The translations under genes and the position numbers were made by a program. From Actinotalea endophytica (lineage in GTDB: Bacteria > Actinomycetota > Actinomycetes > Actinomycetales > Cellulomonadaceae), in assembly GCF_025717005.1 (NCBI RefSeq), contig NZ_JAOVZU010000002.1:407480-471479 (forward strand): a stretch of 64,000 nucleotides of DNA, in the 5' to 3' direction. The notes beneath the pieces are model-generated. The model was not told where the DNA came from. It was given only the letters and a program-made list of their open reading frames with translations, and did no database searches. Positions within the stretch are counted from its first letter, which is position 1, and each line of letters starts with the position of its first letter. Positions 51,748-61,720 of the stretch are shown here, in pieces.

Positions 51748-54477
51748 GTGTCCTCATCCCTCTACCGACTCGGGCTGTGGGCGTTCCACCGCCGCGTCCG
51801 GGTCGCGCTCGGCTGGCTGCTCGTCCTGCTCCTCGCAGGCGGCGCGGCTCTCGTGCTCAACCAGGGCACCGACAACACCTTCTCCATCCCCGGCACCGAG
51901 TCCGGTGAGGCGCTCCAGCAGCTCTCCCGGACGTTCCCGCAGGTCAGCGGCACGTCCGCGACCTACGTCGTGGTCGCGCCGGACGGTATGAACGTCACCG
52001 ACCCCAGCATCCAGGGCCCGGTCGAGCAGGCCGTCTCGACGCTCGAAGGCGTCAAGGACGTCATCGCAGTCTCGGACCCGTACAGCGACACCGTCTCCGG
52101 CCTGATCTCCGACGACGGCTCCGCCGCGGTGATCACCGTGCAGATCGACGGCTCGTTCTCCACCGTGACCAGCGAGACCACCGACGCGCTCGACACCGAG
52201 CTCACGACCCTCCGCGACACCCTGCCCGACGGCTCCGAAGCCGCGCTCGGCGGTGACCTCTTCAGCCAGTCGGTGCCGCACATCAGCATCACCGAGGCGC
52301 TCGGTGTGCTCGTCGCGCTCGTCGTGCTCGTGGTGACCCTCGGCTCGTTCCTGGCCGCCGGCATGCCGATCCTCACCGCGCTGCTCGGCGTGGCCGTCTC
52401 GATGGCCGTGGTCTTCGCCGCGACCAGCGTCGCGACCATCTCCAGCACGACCCCGATGCTCGGCCTGATGCTCGGCCTCGCGGTCGGCATCGACTACGCG
52501 CTGTTCATCCTGTCCCGGCACCGGGACCAGCTGCGCGAGGGGCTGGATCCCGAAGAGTCCGCCGCGCGGGCCCTCGCCACCGCAGGCTCCGCCGTCGTGT
52601 TCGCGGGCCTGACCGTGATGATCGCCCTGCTCGGGCTCAGCGTCGCGAACATCCCGTTCCTGACCACCATGGGTGTCGCGGCTGCAGGCGCCGTCGGCGT
52701 CGCGGTGATCATCGCGCTCACGCTGCTGCCCGCCCTGCTCGGCTTCGCCGGCGAGCGGTTGCGCCCCAAGGTGCGGCGCGCCAAGGGGGCCGACCGGGCG
52801 AACGGTGCCGACGTCGCAACCGCACCGCACGGCCGTGCCGCCTACGCCTGGTGGGTGCGCACCGCGACGCGCTGGCCCGTGGTCACGATCCTCGCCGTCG
52901 TCGGCCTGCTCGGCCTGGTGGCCCTGCCCGCCACCCACCTGCAGCTTGCGCTCCCGGACGCCGGGTCACAGCCCAAGGACAGCGGGGCCCGGGTCACCTA
53001 CGACCTGGTCACCGAGCACTTCGGGCCCGGCTGGAACGGCCCGCTGATCGTCACCGGCACGATCATCGGCTCGACCGACCCGCTGACCCTCATGCAGGAC
53101 CTCGGCGACGACATCGCCGGCCTGCCGGGTGTCGCGGCCGTGCCGCTGGCCACCCCGAACATGACCGCCGACACCGGGATCGTGCAGGTCATCCCGGAGA
53201 CCGGGCCGGACTCCACGGAGACCGCCGACCTGGTGCGCGAGATCCGCGCCCAGCACGACCGCTACCTCGACGAGTACGGGATCGACGTGTCGGTCACCGG
53301 CATCACCGCGATCGGGATCGACATCTCCTCGCGCCTCGGCGGCGCCCTGCTGCCGTTCGGGCTGATCGTCGTCGGTCTGTCGTTCGTGCTGCTCACGATG
53401 GTGTTCCGGTCGCTGTGGGTGCCGCTCAAGGCGACGCTCGGCTACCTGCTGACCATCGGTGCGTCGTTCGGGATCGTGGTCCTGGTGTTCCAGGACGGGT
53501 GGGGCGCCGACCTGCTCGGCGTCGACCGCACCGGACCGATCATCAGCTTCCTGCCGATCATCCTGATGGGCGTGCTGTTCGGCCTCGCGATGGACTACGA
53601 GGTGTTCCTGGTCTCCCGGATCCGTGAGGACTACGTGCACGGCGGCGACGCCCGCTCCGCGGTGCGGACCGGGTTCGTGCACTCCGCGACCGTCGTGACC
53701 GCTGCCGCCACGATCATGTTCGCGGTGTTCGCCGCCTTCGTGCCCGAGGGCGACATCAACATCAAGCCGATCGCGCTCGGCCTGGCCGTCGGGGTGTTCA
53801 TCGACGCGTTCCTGGTCCGGATGACGCTCGTCCCGGCGGTGCTGCACCTGCTCGGCGAGCGCGCCTGGCGGTTCCCGCACCGGCTGGACCGCGCGCTGCC
53901 GCACTTCGACGTCGAGGGCGACGGCCTCGCCGCCGAGCTCGCCCTGGCGAGCTGGCCCGAGCCCGGAGCGACCGACGCGGTCGCGGCCGAAGGCCTGTGG
54001 CTCGACGGCCCGGACGGCCCGTTCTACCGCGACGTGTCCATGCGGGTCCCCACCGGCGGCACGCTCGTGATCACCGGCGAGCACCGCTCCGGGCGGACGC
54101 CGCTGCTGCTCACCCTCGCCGGCCGGGTGCATCCCGACGGCGGGCGGCTCAAGGTCGCCGGCCTGGTCTCGCCGGTCCGCGCCGCCGCTGTGCGCAGCCG
54201 GGTGGCCGTGGCACGGATGGCGCGCTCGGTCGACCCGCTGGTCGAGCTCGCCGACGCGATCAACTCGCGTGCCCCGATCGTCGCCATCGACGACCTCGAC
54301 GTCGTCACCGACCCGGCGGTGCGCCGTGACGTCGCGGCCGGCCTCGCGGCCGCCCGCGCCCGCGGCGTGACGCTGCTGGTCACCTGCCTCGAACCCGCGG
54401 GCCTCCAAGGCCTGCTGCCCGCCGGTCCGGTCGTCCTCGTGGACGTCTCGGCCGCCGCCACCGTGGAGGTGCGCTGA
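51748..54477 (+). CDS. MMPL/RND transporter fused to a degenerate ABC ATPase-like domain
   Basis: 909 aa. Residues 1-710 are a complete two-repeat MMPL protein (GLAVGIDYALFILSRHRDQLREGLDPEE; LFGLAMDYEVFLVSRIREDYVHGGDARSAVRTGFVHSA). Residues about 740-909 resemble an ABC nucleotide-binding domain: GGTLVITGEHRSGRTPLLLTLAGRVHPDGGRLKVAG, with Walker A Lys replaced by Arg, then APIVAIDDLDVVTD (Walker B-like) and VTLLVTCLEP where the switch His would be; no LSGGQ is seen. ATP hydrolysis is therefore doubtful. GTG 51748 follows GGGGGAA. Followed by a YhgE/Pip gene, overlapping by 1 bp. Confidence 0.88.
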   Translation: MSSSLYRLGLWAFHRRVRVALGWLLVLLLAGGAALVLNQGTDNTFSIPGTESGEALQQLSRTFPQVSGTSATYVVVAPDGMNVTDPSIQGPVEQAVSTLEGVKDVIAVSDPYSDTVSGLISDDGSAAVITVQIDGSFSTVTSETTDALDTELTTLRDTLPDGSEAALGGDLFSQSVPHISITEALGVLVALVVLVVTLGSFLAAGMPILTALLGVAVSMAVVFAATSVATISSTTPMLGLMLGLAVGIDYALFILSRHRDQLREGLDPEESAARALATAGSAVVFAGLTVMIALLGLSVANIPFLTTMGVAAAGAVGVAVIIALTLLPALLGFAGERLRPKVRRAKGADRANGADVATAPHGRAAYAWWVRTATRWPVVTILAVVGLLGLVALPATHLQLALPDAGSQPKDSGARVTYDLVTEHFGPGWNGPLIVTGTIIGSTDPLTLMQDLGDDIAGLPGVAAVPLATPNMTADTGIVQVIPETGPDSTETADLVREIRAQHDRYLDEYGIDVSVTGITAIGIDISSRLGGALLPFGLIVVGLSFVLLTMVFRSLWVPLKATLGYLLTIGASFGIVVLVFQDGWGADLLGVDRTGPIISFLPIILMGVLFGLAMDYEVFLVSRIREDYVHGGDARSAVRTGFVHSATVVTAAATIMFAVFAAFVPEGDINIKPIALGLAVGVFIDAFLVRMTLVPAVLHLLGERAWRFPHRLDRALPHFDVEGDGLAAELALASWPEPGATDAVAAEGLWLDGPDGPFYRDVSMRVPTGGTLVITGEHRSGRTPLLLTLAGRVHPDGGRLKVAGLVSPVRAAAVRSRVAVARMARSVDPLVELADAINSRAPIVAIDDLDVVTDPAVRRDVAAGLAAARARGVTLLVTCLEPAGLQGLLPAGPVVLVDVSAAATVEVR

Positions 54478-56915
54478 TGCTCATGCCCCTGTCGCAGGCC
54501 CAGCGGGCCCGCTTCGCCAACCGTGCCACCTGGCTCAGCGTGGTCGGGCTCCTGCTCGTCCCGCTCGTGGTGGGCGGGCTGCTCACCTGGGCGCTGTGGG
54601 ACCCGACCAACCGGCTCGACCGGGTCACCGCCGCGATCGTCAACCTCGACGAGCCGGTCCAGGTGAACGGCCAGACCGTGCCGCTCGGCCGGCAGCTCTC
54701 CGCGGCCCTCGTCACCGGTGAGGGCACCGGCGACGTCGGGTCCGCCACATCCGGCAGCACGGGTAGCAGCACGTCCACCAGCACGGACAGCAGCACCGAC
54801 TCGACCTCGGACACCGCCTCGGACACCCGCACCGACTCGGGCTCGGACAGCGTGCCGAACGTGTCCGGCACCGGCGTGAGCACGACCTTCGACTGGGTGC
54901 TCTCCGACGAGAGCGACGCCGCGTCGGGTCTCGCCGACGGTCGCTACGACGTCGTGCTCACCATCCCGGCGAACTTCTCCGCGTCGGCGACCAGCTTCTC
55001 CGGCGACGCGGCGAACGCCCAGGCGGCGACCTTCGACGTGACCACGAGCAACCAGGCGCGCCCGCTCGACGGCACCATCGCCCAGGTGCTCGCGACCACG
55101 GCCGCCGACGTGCTCGGCACGCAGCTCACCGAGAACTACCTGTCCACCGTGCTCGTCTCGTTCAGCACGATGCACGACCAGCTCGGCTCCGCGGCGGACG
55201 GCGCGACCTCGCTCGCCGACGGTGCCGACCAGCTGTCCTCCGGGACCGGGCAGATGGCCTCGGGAGCCAGGGACCTCTCGGGCGGCCTCACCCAGCTCTC
55301 CGACGGGACCTACCAGCTCTCCTCCGGCCTGGCCCAGCTCGCCGACGGCGCCGGGTCGCTGTCCTCCGGCCTGACGAAGCTGGCCTCGGGCAACACCGAC
55401 CTGTCCGACGGGCTCGGCGCGCTCGACGGTGGGGCGGCGCAGCTCGCCGACGGGCTCGACCAGCTCGCCGCGCAGACCGCCGCTGCGGCGCAGACCGCCG
55501 CCGACGGCGTCCCGGACGCGCAGCAGTTCGCCGCCGGGCTCCAGGCAGCCGCCGACGGCGTGAGCGGCACGGGTGGGCTCGCCGACTCCGCCGAACAGCT
55601 CGCGGCCGGCGCGTCCGGCCTCTCGACCGGACTCGGCACGTTCCTGAGCCAGGCGGCCACGCTCGCGAGCGCGTGCTCGCCACCGACCTCCGACGCGACC
55701 GCCTGCGCCACGCTCGAGGGGCTCATCGCCAGCCAGCAGCGCACCGACGTCACGGCCGACCAGTCGCTGACCGTCGCCGCCGCCGGGCTCGCCTACGGCG
55801 CGCAGGCCATGTCCGACGGGATCTCGGTGGGCAACCCGCCGACGCAGCCCGGCCTCGCCGACAGCCTCGACCAGCTCGCGGCCGGTGGGCAGCAGCTCGC
55901 CGACGGCGCGCAGCAGTCGGCCGACGGCCTGAGCACGCTCGCGAGCTACCTCGCCCAGTCCGCCTCGGGCGCGGACCAGCTGGCCTCCGGCGCGGCCGAC
56001 GCGGCCTCGGGCGCGGACCAGCTGGCCTCCGGCGCTGCCGACGCCGCGTCGGGTGCCGGCGCGCTCGCCAGCGGCGCCCAGCAGTCCGAGAACGGTGCCT
56101 ACCAGCTCGCCGACGGACAGGCCGGCGCGGCCACCGGAGCCGGTGACCTCGCCGACGGGGCCGACCAGCTCGCCGACGGTGCGACCCAGGTCGCCGACGG
56201 CGCGGACCAGCTCGCGTCCGGCCTGACCGAGGCCGTCGACCAGATCCCGACCTACACCGACGCCGAGGCGACCTCGCTCGCCGCGGTCATCGCGACCCCG
56301 GTCACCGCGACCGAGTCGTCCTCGCCGCTCGGCAACGCCAGCGTCCCGATGCTCGTGGCGCTCGCGCTGTGGCTCGGCGCGATGGCCACCTACCTGGTGC
56401 TGACGCCGATCAGCCGTGAGGCGCTCGGCTCGCCGAGGTCCTCGGTCGCGCTCGCCTGGCGCGCGCTGTGGCCGGCCGCAGGGATCGGCGTCGGGCAGGC
56501 CGTGGCGCTCACCGTGGTGATGGGGATCGCACTCGACCTCGACCTCGGGCAGTGGTTCCAGTTCGGCGGCCTCGCGGTGCTGGCCGCGGTCGCGCTCACC
56601 GCGGTCAACCAGGGACTGTCCGCGCTGCTCGGCGGCGTCGGCCGGTTCATCGCCGTGGTGGTCGCGGTGGTCACGCTCGCCACCGGGGTGATCTCCACCG
56701 CGCCCGCGCTGCTCACCGGGCTCGCCGGGGTGCTCCCGACCGCCCCGGTGGTCGAGGGGTTGCGCGCCGTCGTGTTCAGCGAGACCGGCTTCGTCGCAGC
56801 CGCCGTGATGCTCGTGCTGTGGGGCGCCGTCGGGTTCGCCGCCGCGATCGCCGCGGTCGCCCGCAAGCGCGTCGTCGAGGTGGGTCAGCTGGCCCGCTGG
56901 GCCCGCACCGCCTGA
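54477..56915 (+). CDS. YhgE/Pip-family membrane protein with long DG-repeat coiled coil
   Basis: 812 aa. It has one N-terminal helix (WLSVVGLLLVPLVVGGLLTWALW), a Ser/Thr/Asp-rich segment (about 80-125), and about 400 residues of repeats of the form LADGADQLSSG/LASGAxxLADG with 7- and 11-residue periodicity. Five C-terminal helices (from VPMLVALALWLGAMATYLVL) follow. This is the YhgE/phage-infection-protein layout, related to ESX/type VII-like and phage-receptor proteins of Gram-positives. Coupled to the MMPL-ABC fusion gene; together they probably form an envelope export complex under TetR control. Confidence 0.9.
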   Translation: MLMPLSQAQRARFANRATWLSVVGLLLVPLVVGGLLTWALWDPTNRLDRVTAAIVNLDEPVQVNGQTVPLGRQLSAALVTGEGTGDVGSATSGSTGSSTSTSTDSSTDSTSDTASDTRTDSGSDSVPNVSGTGVSTTFDWVLSDESDAASGLADGRYDVVLTIPANFSASATSFSGDAANAQAATFDVTTSNQARPLDGTIAQVLATTAADVLGTQLTENYLSTVLVSFSTMHDQLGSAADGATSLADGADQLSSGTGQMASGARDLSGGLTQLSDGTYQLSSGLAQLADGAGSLSSGLTKLASGNTDLSDGLGALDGGAAQLADGLDQLAAQTAAAAQTAADGVPDAQQFAAGLQAAADGVSGTGGLADSAEQLAAGASGLSTGLGTFLSQAATLASACSPPTSDATACATLEGLIASQQRTDVTADQSLTVAAAGLAYGAQAMSDGISVGNPPTQPGLADSLDQLAAGGQQLADGAQQSADGLSTLASYLAQSASGADQLASGAADAASGADQLASGAADAASGAGALASGAQQSENGAYQLADGQAGAATGAGDLADGADQLADGATQVADGADQLASGLTEAVDQIPTYTDAEATSLAAVIATPVTATESSSPLGNASVPMLVALALWLGAMATYLVLTPISREALGSPRSSVALAWRALWPAAGIGVGQAVALTVVMGIALDLDLGQWFQFGGLAVLAAVALTAVNQGLSALLGGVGRFIAVVVAVVTLATGVISTAPALLTGLAGVLPTAPVVEGLRAVVFSETGFVAAAVMLVLWGAVGFAAAIAAVARKRVVEVGQLARWARTA

Positions 56916-56928
56916 GGTAGCGTCACCG

Positions 56929-56966
56929 GCCCGTGCGGGCGCCCCGTCGCGGGCGCACGCACGGGC
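56929..56966. terminator. Terminator between YhgE/Pip and DUF2207 genes
   Basis: GCCCGTGCG (56929-56937) pairs with CGCACGGGC (56958-56966), with inner GGCGC/GCGC(C) pairing. It lies between convergent genes. Confidence 0.75.
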
Positions 56967-57008
56967 CCGGACGCGGCCGGACCCGCCGACCGGGCACGGC
57001 CGCTCGTC

Positions 57009-58907
57009 CTACCAGGACCCGCCGCCGCCCCCGCCGACGCCGCCGCCGGAGAACCCGCCGCCGCTGGAGAACCCGGACGACCCGCTGGACCCCGGCGTCG
57101 GCGCCGAGATCGCGGTGTCCGCGACCGACGTGAAGCCGGACAGGTCCTGCTCGAACGCCCCCGCGTACGCCCAGAAGTACGCGTGGCCCCACGGGCCCAC
57201 GTACCAGGTCGGCGTCGCGAGCGGCACGCCGCGCGCGGCCAGCTCGGCGAACAGCCGGGTCCAGCGCTCGGTGAGCCCGAACGCCACGGCGTACGGCAGG
57301 TACCGGCTGAACAGGTCCTCGCCCTCCTCGAACCGCAGCTGGTCCGCCTCGGCCGTGGCGAGGTAGCGGCGGAAGCCCTCGGTCTGCGCGAGCACCGCGC
57401 TGCCCGCCGCGGTCCGGGCCGGTGCGAACTTCGACAGGATCACCACCAGGAAGCCGACCAGCACCAGCGGCAGCGGGACCAGCCCCGCGTGGGTCGTCGC
57501 GGCGAGCAGCACCGTCAGCCCGAGCCCGAGCACCACGAGCCCGACGCCGGCCGCGATCCAGCGCATCCGCACCGTGCGCGGGTTCGCGGAGAACCAGCCG
57601 CGGTCGGTGACGTCCTCGTAGAGCAGGGCCTGGACGCGCTGGAGTGAGGACAGGAACGTCGTGCGCAGCTCGGACAGCTCGACCGAGGAACGTGTGCCGA
57701 CCAGCGCGGACAGCAGCCGGTGCTCGTAGCCGACCAGGTCGGAGTCCGGCTTGTCCGTGCGGGTCAACCGCCAGTCCGCCTTGCGCGACCCCGGCTGCGG
57801 GTCGCCGATCCGCTCGATCACCAGGTACCCGCGCACCGCGAGGTCGATGATCGACGCCGTGACGTCGCGCACGTCGGCCTGCTCGTCGACCAGCGTGCCG
57901 AGCTGACCGGGGTGCAGGCCGGGCGGGGGAGTGAACTGCACGCTGATCGGGGTCGAGCGCCGCGGACCCGTGGCGTGCTCCTGCCCGGGCGCAGGTTCCA
58001 GGCCGGGCGTCAGGCCCAGGTACGCCTGGTCGCGCCCGCGTCGGCGCACCCGCCAGATCGCCAGGCCGCCGCCCACCAGGGCGACGAGCGCGGCGCCGAG
58101 CCCGCTGCCGGCGCTCAGCGCGAACGCGCGCTCCGGGGCCCAGCGCTCCTGCAGGATCGGCTCGGTGTGCACCGTGCCCGCGGGCATCGCCGCGACCACG
58201 CTGAGCTGCTCGCCCGGGCTCACCAGGCTCTGCCGCCAGGCCGCCTGCGAGCCCTTCGAGGTGGCGTCGTCGCACGGCGTGGCGGACCCGGTCGGGCCCG
58301 CGTAGCAGGCCACGTCGGTGATCTCGCCGGGCGCGTCCAGCGTGACGGTGACGTTCTCCAGCGGCACGGTCCAGTACTGGCCGATCACGTTGAGGTACAG
58401 CTCGTCCTGATCGAGCTCGCCGCTCGGGAACGGGTAGCCGGCCGGGTTCACCCAGCCGTCGACGTCGTAGGTGATCCGGTAGCTGTGCTCACCGGTGATC
58501 GTGGTGTCCTCGTCGCCGATCCGGATCACCAGCTCGTCGCCGTCCTCCTCGGTGGACACCGCATCCGGTGCGTCGTCGCTCGAGACCCGCAGCCGCGAGT
58601 AGCGGTACACCCGGTCCTGGGTGTCGTCGTAGTACTGCTTGACGACGTACGTGAGGTACGGGCCGTGGTTGGGGGACTGCCCGAAGTCCATCGTGAGGTC
58701 GAGCACCACGTGCGCGGTGCCGTCCTTGTCCAACGTGATCGCCTCGTCGTAGGACGTGATGACGTCCTCGGAGTCGGCCGCCGCCGGCCCGGCGAGCGCC
58801 AGCAGGGCGCCCAGCCCGACCCCCACGGCAGCGACGAGCCGACCGAACCTGCGTACCACCTGCACCGAACCAGCCCCCTGCGTCGCCGTCGTCACCGAAC
58901 CCTGCAC
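57009..58907 (-). CDS. DUF2207 membrane protein
   Basis: 632 aa. A signal peptide (VAAVGVGLGALLALAGPAAAD) is followed by an extracytoplasmic beta domain (DEAITLDKDGTAHVVLDLTMDFGQ ... GEHSYRITYDVDGWVNP), a TM helix near residue 275, a cytoplasmic region with a winged-helix-like segment (DVTASIIDLAVRGYLVIERIGD), two TM helices and a Gly/Ser-rich end (SSGGGFSGGGVGGGGGG). This is the COG4907/DUF2207 pattern; function unknown. It lies 14 bp from smpB on the same strand, downstream of it. Confidence 0.9.
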   Translation of the reverse strand: MQGSVTTATQGAGSVQVVRRFGRLVAAVGVGLGALLALAGPAAADSEDVITSYDEAITLDKDGTAHVVLDLTMDFGQSPNHGPYLTYVVKQYYDDTQDRVYRYSRLRVSSDDAPDAVSTEEDGDELVIRIGDEDTTITGEHSYRITYDVDGWVNPAGYPFPSGELDQDELYLNVIGQYWTVPLENVTVTLDAPGEITDVACYAGPTGSATPCDDATSKGSQAAWRQSLVSPGEQLSVVAAMPAGTVHTEPILQERWAPERAFALSAGSGLGAALVALVGGGLAIWRVRRRGRDQAYLGLTPGLEPAPGQEHATGPRRSTPISVQFTPPPGLHPGQLGTLVDEQADVRDVTASIIDLAVRGYLVIERIGDPQPGSRKADWRLTRTDKPDSDLVGYEHRLLSALVGTRSSVELSELRTTFLSSLQRVQALLYEDVTDRGWFSANPRTVRMRWIAAGVGLVVLGLGLTVLLAATTHAGLVPLPLVLVGFLVVILSKFAPARTAAGSAVLAQTEGFRRYLATAEADQLRFEEGEDLFSRYLPYAVAFGLTERWTRLFAELAARGVPLATPTWYVGPWGHAYFWAYAGAFEQDLSGFTSVADTAISAPTPGSSGSSGFSSGGGFSGGGVGGGGGGSW

Positions 58908-58921
58908 CGATCCGCCCGGTC

Positions 58922-59395
58922 TCAGTCGTGGCGACGCAGGCTCATGGCGGCCTGGGCCTCGCGGTTCTCCTGGCGCTCACGCAGCGCGTGGCGCTTGTCG
59001 TACTCCTTCTTGCCCCGCGCGAGCGCGATCTCGACCTTGGCGCGGCCGTCGACGAAGTACAGGCTCAGCGGCACCACGGTCACGCCCTTGGCCTGGGTCT
59101 CGTGCGCGATCTCGGCGATCTGGCGCCGGTGCAGCAGGAGCTTGCGCTTGCGGCGTGGGGCGTGGTTCGTCCAGGTGCCCTCGGAGTACTCCGGGATGTG
59201 CACGTTCTCCAGCCAGGCCTCGCCGTCGCGGTCCACCGCGACGAAGCCGTCCACGAGCGACGCGCGCCCCGCCCGCAGCGCCTTGACCTCGGTACCGGTC
59301 AGCACGAGACCTGCCTCGAAGGTCTCGTCGATGTGGTAGTCGTGCCGCGCCTTCTTGTTCGAGGCGACCAGCCGACGCCCGGTTTCCTTGGCCAT
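58922..59395 (-). CDS. smpB: SsrA-binding protein SmpB
   Basis: 157-aa partner of tmRNA in trans-translation. Conserved landmarks are [31 protein letters not shown], the [16 protein letters not shown] strand and the C-terminal tail [10 protein letters not shown]-like sequence ([16 protein letters not shown]) that enters the mRNA channel. The tmRNA gene is about 19 kb away in this window. Gene order ftsE-ftsX-M23 peptidase-smpB is conserved in Actinobacteria. Confidence 0.97.
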   Translation of the reverse strand: MAKETGRRLVASNKKARHDYHIDETFEAGLVLTGTEVKALRAGRASLVDGFVAVDRDGEAWLENVHIPEYSEGTWTNHAPRRKRKLLLHRRQIAEIAHETQAKGVTVVPLSLYFVDGRAKVEIALARGKKEYDKRHALRERQENREAQAAMSLRRHD

Positions 59396-59498
59396 GCCTC
59401 CAAGGTTAGGGGACCGGCCCGCACCGACCCGAGCCGATTGTCGAGGCCCGCACCGCCGGCCGCCTGCTACGAGCCGCCGCCGGCGACCCGATCGGCTG

Positions 59499-60794
59499 CT
59501 ACTTCGCGATCAGCGGCCAGGGGTCGGTGGTCGCGCCGTTGATGTACACCTCGAAGTGCAGGTGGCACGCGGCCGACGTGCCGGTGTTCCCGGCGTAGGC
59601 GATCAGCTGGCCCTGGGACACCTTCTGGCCCGCGGACACCGCGAACGAGCTGAGGTGGTTGTAGCTCGACATCAGCGACTTGCCGTTCCAGTACCCGTTG
59701 TTCAGCATGACCTGGTTGCCGTAGCCGGCCCGGTACTGGGCCCACTCGACCGTGCCAGCGGCCGCCGCGTACACCGGGGTGTTGCACCAGGTGCGCAGGT
59801 CGACCCCGGCGTGCATCCGCCAGTAGTGCAGGATCGGGTGGAACCGCATGCCGTAGTCGGAGGTCTTGTAGATCGGGTTGACCGACGACGGGTTGATGAA
59901 CGGCTGCGACGCCGTGGAGCCGATCGGGGTCTGGCCGGCCTTGCGGCGGGCCTCCTCCTGGGCCGCGACGATCTTCTTCAGGTCGGCCTCGAGCTGGGCC
60001 TGCTGCTTCTCGAGCTCGGCCTGCTGGTCCTGCAGGGACGCCTTCTGGCTCTCGATCTCGGCGGCCTTGGCCTTGGCCTCCTTCTCGAGCGCGACGAGGT
60101 CCGCCTTGCGGGCCTCGGCCTTCTGCCGGGCGACCTCGGCGTCGGCGACGTTCTGGTCGGCTTCCTTCTTCAGCTCGGTGATCTGCTCGCGGACCGCCAC
60201 CAGGCGTGCCTCGCGGTTGCGGTTCACGCCGACGATCTGCTCGACCTCACGCAACGCCTGGGTCTGGGTGCGCAGCGCGACCGACGCCAGCTCGGACTGC
60301 TGCACGAACTCGTCGGTGCTCGAGGAGTCCAGCACGGCGGACATCGCCGAGGTGGTCATGTCGCCCTTGTAGGCGTCGCGCGCCATCCGGCCGATCGCGG
60401 CGCGCAGGTCGTCCGCGCGCTGGGTGTCCGTCTCGATCTTCGTGGTGATCTCGGACTCCAGCGTGGTCGCCGTCTCCAGGCGCTGCGCGATGATCGCGGC
60501 CTCGCGCTGCAGCGTGGCGAGGGTGTCCTCGGCTTCCTTGAGCTGCGCCTCGGCGACCGGGATCTGGGCCTGGATGCCCTGCAGCTCGGCGTACGCGTCG
60601 ATCAGGGCCTGACCGGTCTCCTCCAGCTCGGCGCTCAGCTCGTCCAGCGCCTTGTTCACCGCGTCCTGGCGGGCCTGGTTCTGCGCCCGCTTGTCGTCCC
60701 ACTCGTCGGCCTGCGACGGCACCGCGAAGCCGACGGTGACCAGAGCCACGCCGATGAGCGCGGCCATCAGGGCTCTCAGCTGGCGTCGCATCAT
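59499..60794 (-). CDS. M23-family peptidoglycan endopeptidase with coiled coil (FtsX partner)
   Basis: 431 aa. A signal peptide ([24 protein letters not shown]) is followed by some 250 residues of coiled coil in two arms (about 30-130 and 170-270), and a LytM domain with the zinc motifs [15 protein letters not shown] (H-x3-D) and HLHFEVY (HxH). Active-site residues are present, unlike degenerate EnvC-type activators. The ATG overlaps the ftsX stop by 1 bp. This is the actinobacterial counterpart of PcsB/RipC-type hydrolases activated by FtsEX at division. Confidence 0.93.
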   Translation of the reverse strand: MMRRQLRALMAALIGVALVTVGFAVPSQADEWDDKRAQNQARQDAVNKALDELSAELEETGQALIDAYAELQGIQAQIPVAEAQLKEAEDTLATLQREAAIIAQRLETATTLESEITTKIETDTQRADDLRAAIGRMARDAYKGDMTTSAMSAVLDSSSTDEFVQQSELASVALRTQTQALREVEQIVGVNRNREARLVAVREQITELKKEADQNVADAEVARQKAEARKADLVALEKEAKAKAAEIESQKASLQDQQAELEKQQAQLEADLKKIVAAQEEARRKAGQTPIGSTASQPFINPSSVNPIYKTSDYGMRFHPILHYWRMHAGVDLRTWCNTPVYAAAAGTVEWAQYRAGYGNQVMLNNGYWNGKSLMSSYNHLSSFAVSAGQKVSQGQLIAYAGNTGTSAACHLHFEVYINGATTDPWPLIAK

Positions 60795-61708
60795 CACACC
60801 TTCGTGTATCGGCTCAGGGAGACCAGAGATGACACCGCGGCCAGGCCTATGGCGATGACCAGGAGGATCGGCGCGATCGTCCACACCGCGTCGGTACCGA
60901 TGTAGCGGATGAAGCTGACCGACCCGGCGAGCCAGTCCTCGACGAGGTACCGCACGCCGAACCAGAGCCCGGCGATCGCCAGTCCCGCGCCGAGCGTCGC
61001 GGCGATCGCGCCCTCGAGCATGAACGGCAGCTGGATGAACAGGTTGGACGCGCCGACCAGCCGCATGATCCCGGTCTCGCGGCGTCGGCTCATCGCGGAC
61101 AACCGGATGGTCGTGGTGATCAGCAGCACGGCCGCGAGCAGCATCACCGCGGCGAGCGCGGCGGCCATCAGGGTGGCCCGGTTCAGCACCAGGATCAGCG
61201 GTTCGATGACCTCACGCTGGTCACGGACCTCCTCCACGCCCTGCCGGCCGGTGAAGTACTCGCTGACCACCTGGTACTGCTCGGGGTCCACCAGCGCGAC
61301 GCGGTAGGACGCCTGCATCTGGTCCACCGTGACGCTCTGCGCCCACCACTCGTCGCCGAACCGGTTCTGGAACGACTCGAACGCCTGCTCCTTGGACTCG
61401 AAGTAGACCTTCTCCACGTACGGCGCGAGGGCGTCGGACTCGAGCTCGGCGCCGATCGCGTCGATCTGGTCCTGGCTGGCCTCGCCGCCCGCGCAGGTCG
61501 CCGCCTCGGAGTCGGCCGGGCACAGGAAGATCGAGACCTCGACCTTGTCGTACCACTCGTCCTTGAGCTGGTTGATCTGCAGCTGGAGCAGACCGGCCGC
61601 GCCGACGAAGGTCAGCGACACGAACGTGACGAGGATGACCGAGACCGCCATCGACATGTTCCGGCGCAGGCCGAGGAGCATCTCGGAGAGGATGAACTGG
61701 AGTCGCAT
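60794..61708 (-). CDS. ftsX: Cell division protein FtsX
   Basis: 304-aa permease-like protein with an N-terminal helix (MAVSVILVTFVSLTFVGAAGLL), a large extracellular loop (about residues 45-170, with the cysteines in FLCPADSEAATCAGG) and three C-terminal helices typical of FtsX/MacB-type proteins. MSRRRETGIMRLVGASNLFIQLPFMLEGAIAATLGAG is the family signature. It transmits FtsE ATPase cycles to the adjacent peptidoglycan hydrolase. Confidence 0.96.
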   Translation of the reverse strand: MRLQFILSEMLLGLRRNMSMAVSVILVTFVSLTFVGAAGLLQLQINQLKDEWYDKVEVSIFLCPADSEAATCAGGEASQDQIDAIGAELESDALAPYVEKVYFESKEQAFESFQNRFGDEWWAQSVTVDQMQASYRVALVDPEQYQVVSEYFTGRQGVEEVRDQREVIEPLILVLNRATLMAAALAAVMLLAAVLLITTTIRLSAMSRRRETGIMRLVGASNLFIQLPFMLEGAIAATLGAGLAIAGLWFGVRYLVEDWLAGSVSFIRYIGTDAVWTIAPILLVIAIGLAAVSSLVSLSRYTKV

Positions 61709-61720
61709 CGCGGGGTCCCC

